A stretch of DNA of 64,000 nucleotides from NCBI GenBank assembly GCA_945887955.1, contig CAMCZO010000001.1, positions 50,472 through 114,471 on the forward strand, in the 5' to 3' direction. Position 1 is the stretch's first letter, and each line of letters begins with the position of its first letter. Both the position numbers and the translations under genes were made by a program. Below, one piece after another: positions 59,937 to 64,000 of the stretch. This DNA is from Chitinophaga pinensis (GTDB taxonomy: Bacteria; Bacteroidota; Bacteroidia; B-17B0; Aurantibacillaceae). Under the pieces are notes generated by a model. The model had not been told where the DNA came from. It did not search any database and saw only the letters and a list, made by a program, of their open reading frames with translations.

Positions 59937-62900
59937 TTAAAAACTAAATAATAAGCCCAAACGAATTTGACGAGGCAGACTGTAATTGCCAGGTGCATTC
60001 ATTCGAATTGAATACATATTACTATAAGCAACTGCACTATTAGCTTGAGCCAAGGCAGCTTGAGCTTGTGTTGAACTTAAGTAACCATCATCGTCAGGTG
60101 CACCAGTGTAATTAAATACATTTAATATATTTTGAGTATTAAATAAATTTAAAACCTGGAGGTATATGTTTATGTTAGCTGATTTTTCTCCATCAGGTCC
60201 ATCTTTACCCCAAGTTAAATTAATGTTTTTATCTAAACGTAAATTTGCTCTAAAATTCCAAGGTTTTGACGAGCCGTTTATTTGCCCAACAATACTTGAA
60301 CGTCCGTTTCCGCCTTGTGTAGGGACTGCTGTACTCCATCGAGTATATGGATTACCTGAATTAAGTAAGAATGATAAATTAAAGCCAATATCTTGAAAAA
60401 GACGAATACTTTTATCTGATTTAGTTTTAAATGATGGCCCTTTATAATCTTTTTTATTCCCAAAACGGTAATCATAACTTAATACAAAATTATGACGGGT
60501 ATCAAAATCTAAAGGTTGAAGTATTCTTAAATTAGGTTGGCCTGTTGAAGCTAAATTTGCTCCAGAATTAGCATTAGAACCAGAACCATCAGCAAATTGT
60601 AAAGTGTAATTTAAATTAATTCTAGAGCCGCCTGTTCTTCTAAAATCAAAAATACAAGAAATACCTTTTACAGTTGAAAAATCAATATTATCATACATGA
60701 TATAATTTTTCGGAAAAGCTCCAACAACAACACGTTGATTTATTTGACCTCTTATTTCTTTGTAAAAAGATGTAATAGTTAATGATGCATTTTTACGTTC
60801 ATTTAATACCTGTTGAAAACCTAACTCATAATCAACTGTTCTTTGTGGTTGTTGATTAGGATTTGTAATTAATGGTGTTGATCCCGAAGCGTTCATATAA
60901 TAATATTCTAAAGGCAATAGTTGACTTCCGGTAGGTCGTTGTGATAAAACATCATAGTGCGCAAAAAAATTAGCCACATCAGAAATTGGGAAAGAAAATG
61001 CTAAGCGAGGTTGAGGAATAATTGCTGCAACATAATTTGTAAAAGCAAGTGCTGACATTTTTTTGTCATAATCGGCGTTATCTTTAAAAAGAGGAATTGG
61101 TCTAGCATCAGAAGAAGCAATTAAGTTTGGATCAGAAATTTCATTTCCTTCACTATTGTACCATTTGTCTCCATCTCTATAACCCTTGATTGAAATTGGA
61201 GATTTTCCACCGCTGGGATTTTGAGCAACATAAATAGCTGCGTTTTGCGAAATATTTTTTGGGATATTATCTGTAAATCCTGCTGGTAAATTACCTATAG
61301 AACCCAAATCTCCAACATGAGCTAATTCATGAAGTGCATATTTATCTTTTAACACTTGCTGATTAGCGTCATATCTATCAATACGCAAACCAACATTAAA
61401 CTTAATGTCTTTAAAATCGAAATGATCCATAAGATATATAGAAGAATAAATAGGACGAAACGAACCAATTGGTAAAAGTAATTTACCATTAGAGGAAGTT
61501 TCAGTTAAAAATTTATTAATATCTGTTTTTTCATTTGTTTTAATACCATCATGAGTATAACCATTGTAAGAAACAATATTATTATCACTTGTATTTCCTA
61601 ACAAATCTTCAGCACTAAACATATTTATATTAAATATAGAGGGGTCTAAGGCATCCGTATTAATAAAACCTGTATAGTTTTTATCTAATCCCATTTTTAC
61701 TAAAAGTTTCTCCGAAAATTGAGTTTGTTTATCTTCTTCGTATAAATAATTAAAAGAATAATAAGGAACTAAGCCTGAAAAATCTGGGTTTAATATGGGG
61801 TTCGATTTATCTAGTTGCTCTGTATGTTGATTTACTATTTGCCTCATTCGAGTCCAAAGTGCTGAAGCATTTAACCCATAATTGCTAAAAGTACGTTGAT
61901 CAAATTCTAAACCTACAGTTACAGCATGATCTTTAATATCAGTATTAAAACTAGTTGCTACTCTTACTTGTTCTTGATTAGAGAAAGAATATCCCCCCGG
62001 ATAGGCTCCGAAATTGTTATATAAACTATAAACACTCTGTGGGTTATCGCCATTTCTTAAACCATTATTACCAGCAATATAATCTAAACTAATAAAAGGT
62101 GTTCTTGAATTATTAATCAAATAACTTGTATAAAGAGCTGCATCAGGATTAAGGGTGCCAGGTGTAAATTTTACAGGAAGTTCAGACCTACCAGAATATA
62201 CGTAGGCATTAACGGTTTGTCCGTTAATTAAAAAATCAGGCGAATAATTATAAGTAATTGCATTATCTTGAGCAAAATAACTTCGCTCAAATTTACCCAC
62301 ATAGCCATAATTAAACAAATTATCTTTATGAATTTGGCTTTGATTTTTAGACATGCCATTTTCATAACTCACTAAAAATTTAAAAAACGAATTTGAAATA
62401 AGAGATTGTGATTTTTCTTTGTTTATCTGCGAATTACCGAATTTTTGGGTAATTGATAAATTGCCTCGAATGGTACGGCCAATGTTTTGAGAATTATTTA
62501 CTGAATTAAATATTTGATTACCTCCTTGACCACCAGAATTGTTATCTGAATAATCATAAAAACCTCCCAAAGTAATATTAGTGTTAGAACTTGGTTGAAA
62601 ATCTATTTTGCCATTAATTGAAATTGATCTGGCTATATTATTAGGACGAATAACATTATCATACATATCGTCTTTTGTTACATACTCTGAATTACGAATA
62701 AAACCAGTTCCTGACCTTGATGGTATTAATGGTTTAGCTTTTAATTCTGCAAGTTTATTATCATTTAAAACCCAAATAGGTACGAAAGACGGTGAAGTTT
62801 CTCTGACATAATTTCCTTGCCCTGATAAAAAGAAACCTAATACAGTTCTTCTTGTAGAATCTTTCTTTTTGTATAATGGCCCACCTAAACTATAACCTAA

Positions 62901-63653
62901 AGAATTATAACCATAAGGATCAGTTAATTCGGAAGAAATTACTTCTATTCCACCAAAATATTTAGACTGAGGGCCACGAGTAGATATTGAAATAGCTCCA
63001 GAAGTTAAATCACCATAATTAGCTGGAACACCACCAGTAATCACATTTAATTGCTCTATAGATTGTTGAGGCAAATTAGGATTACCAAAAACTTTTACAC
63101 CATCAACAAAATAGGTTGTTTGTCCTGAACGGCCACCTCTTACATTAAGTGCTTTTCCTTCATCGGCTTGAAAAACTCCAGCTGTAGTTGCGGCAACTGA
63201 ATTAATATCCTTAGTAGCTAAATTTTGGTAATCTTCGCGAGTAACTGTTTGTCCTGATTTTGTATCAGGATCAATTAAGGGGACCTGATAGGTTGAAACT
63301 ATAATTTCTTCTAAGACAACACCATCACCATTTGATAAGCCAAGTGTTATATTAATGGTTTTACCTTCTCCAACTAAAACATCGTTTATTTGCTGCGTTT
63401 GATATCCTACATAAACTCCTTTAACCGTGTATTTACCGGGCGATAATGGTTTAATAACAGCTTCTCCATCCATATTTGTTGTTCCAACACCAACCTGAAC
63501 ACCGTCTTTAAATGCAACCACATTAGCAAAAGGGATAGCCTCTTTTGTGGCCCTATCCTCTAACTTTATTTTAATAGCTCCATTATCGTTTTGTGAAAAC
63601 GATGTTAAACCAATGAAAATTATAAAAATAGCTGCTAAATAAATCTTATTCAT
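59937..63653 (-). CDS. TonB-dependent receptor with carboxypeptidase-like regulatory N-terminal domain
   Basis: IKIKLEDRATKEAIPFANVVAFKDGVQVGVGTTNMDGEAVIKPLSPGKYTVKGVYVGYQT; plug YFVDGVKVFGNPNLPQQSIEQLNVITGGVPANYGDLTSGAISISTRG. Confidence 0.94.
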   Translation of the reverse strand: MNKIYLAAIFIIFIGLTSFSQNDNGAIKIKLEDRATKEAIPFANVVAFKDGVQVGVGTTNMDGEAVIKPLSPGKYTVKGVYVGYQTQQINDVLVGEGKTINITLGLSNGDGVVLEEIIVSTYQVPLIDPDTKSGQTVTREDYQNLATKDINSVAATTAGVFQADEGKALNVRGGRSGQTTYFVDGVKVFGNPNLPQQSIEQLNVITGGVPANYGDLTSGAISISTRGPQSKYFGGIEVISSELTDPYGYNSLGYSLGGPLYKKKDSTRRTVLGFFLSGQGNYVRETSPSFVPIWVLNDNKLAELKAKPLIPSRSGTGFIRNSEYVTKDDMYDNVIRPNNIARSISINGKIDFQPSSNTNITLGGFYDYSDNNSGGQGGNQIFNSVNNSQNIGRTIRGNLSITQKFGNSQINKEKSQSLISNSFFKFLVSYENGMSKNQSQIHKDNLFNYGYVGKFERSYFAQDNAITYNYSPDFLINGQTVNAYVYSGRSELPVKFTPGTLNPDAALYTSYLINNSRTPFISLDYIAGNNGLRNGDNPQSVYSLYNNFGAYPGGYSFSNQEQVRVATSFNTDIKDHAVTVGLEFDQRTFSNYGLNASALWTRMRQIVNQHTEQLDKSNPILNPDFSGLVPYYSFNYLYEEDKQTQFSEKLLVKMGLDKNYTGFINTDALDPSIFNINMFSAEDLLGNTSDNNIVSYNGYTHDGIKTNEKTDINKFLTETSSNGKLLLPIGSFRPIYSSIYLMDHFDFKDIKFNVGLRIDRYDANQQVLKDKYALHELAHVGDLGSIGNLPAGFTDNIPKNISQNAAIYVAQNPSGGKSPISIKGYRDGDKWYNSEGNEISDPNLIASSDARPIPLFKDNADYDKKMSALAFTNYVAAIIPQPRLAFSFPISDVANFFAHYDVLSQRPTGSQLLPLEYYYMNASGSTPLITNPNQQPQRTVDYELGFQQVLNERKNASLTITSFYKEIRGQINQRVVVGAFPKNYIMYDNIDFSTVKGISCIFDFRRTGGSRINLNYTLQFADGSGSNANSGANLASTGQPNLRILQPLDFDTRHNFVLSYDYRFGNKKDYKGPSFKTKSDKSIRLFQDIGFNLSFLLNSGNPYTRWSTAVPTQGGNGRSSIVGQINGSSKPWNFRANLRLDKNINLTWGKDGPDGEKSANINIYLQVLNLFNTQNILNVFNYTGAPDDDGYLSSTQAQAALAQANSAVAYSNMYSIRMNAPGNYSLPRQIRLGLLFSF

Positions 63654-63837
63654 ATTGTTAAATTAACTTAATGATTCTATATCTAAAGCCTTAAATTTAT
63701 ATACGCTTAATTAATTTTACAAGTAAAAAAATAGCATATTTATTAAAAGCCTGTATTTCAGTTAATTAAACTTTCACAAGGAATTAACATAAAATTTAAA
63801 TTAATTAATAAAATTAAACCAATGATTTGTGAGTTTT

Positions 63838-64000
63838 TTAATGTTTTTTAAACCATTTTTTTACAAAAAACTCAGATTTATTTTCATTATGTCTATTTGC
63901 TAACTTTCTACTCTCCCTCATCCGCTTCCGAACTTTTTTTGTTTGAATACGTTTATGATGTTTTTTGACGGCTTTTTTTTCTGCGCGTTCTTTTCTTTTT
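63838..64000 (-). CDS. C-terminal part of a very basic protein, truncated by right window edge
   Basis: Minus-strand open frame to the edge: ...KRKERAEKKAVKKHHKRIQTKKVRKRMRESRKLANRHNENKSEFFVKKWFKKH*; absent from supplied ORF track. Confidence 0.5.
   Translation of the reverse strand, partial: KRKERAEKKAVKKHHKRIQTKKVRKRMRESRKLANRHNENKSEFFVKKWFKKH

Noticed and set aside
1-64000. CRISPR arrays, tRNA/rRNA genes, IS elements, prophage or restriction/defence systems
   Set aside because: Searched by eye: no spaced direct repeats, tRNA T-loop motifs, transposases, integrases or defence genes were recognised.

Overview
AT-rich window from a Bacteroidota chromosome, probably a Sphingobacteriales/Chitinophagales/Flavobacteriia-like organism, judged from gene content, TAnnTTTG-type -7 promoter boxes and T9SS genes. 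It is almost fully coding. Contents, left to right: (1) partial amidohydrolase and pdxA; (2) a complete MoxR/DUF58/Bat 'aerotolerance' operon (about 2.2-10.5 kb); (3) accC, a DUF218 protein, DUF2851, PspC, tandem DUF1573 paralogs, valS, lipA, an OsmC-like protein; (4) a flippase facing a tightly packed six-gene glycan-modification operon (FdtA-like cupin, GNAT/FemAB-like, two related methyltransferases, FAD/NAD oxidoreductase-like, GT2); (5) an oligopeptide-binding lipoprotein; (6) a T9SS/gliding locus (porV-porU divergent from a PorP/SprF-like gene and gldJ), then murF, a dicarboxylate symporter and yidC; (7) a MauE/DoxX-thioredoxin fusion, dnaK, DUF4249, a deacetylase-like protein, DUF4270, a half-length GT5 protein, and a panC interrupted by one in-frame TAA; (8) glycyl-tRNA synthetase, HIT, greA; (9) a three-gene set: TonB-dependent receptor, 1490-aa T9SS-CTD cargo, second PorV-family protein. 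No tRNA/rRNA, CRISPR array, IS element or prophage was recognised. Best leads: the panC in-frame stop at a motif tyrosine, the receptor-cargo-PorV triad, the glycan operon with duplicated methyltransferases, the degenerate half glycogen synthase, a sigma-54-like element with a palindrome upstream of dnaK, and an unlisted very basic ORF running off the right edge.
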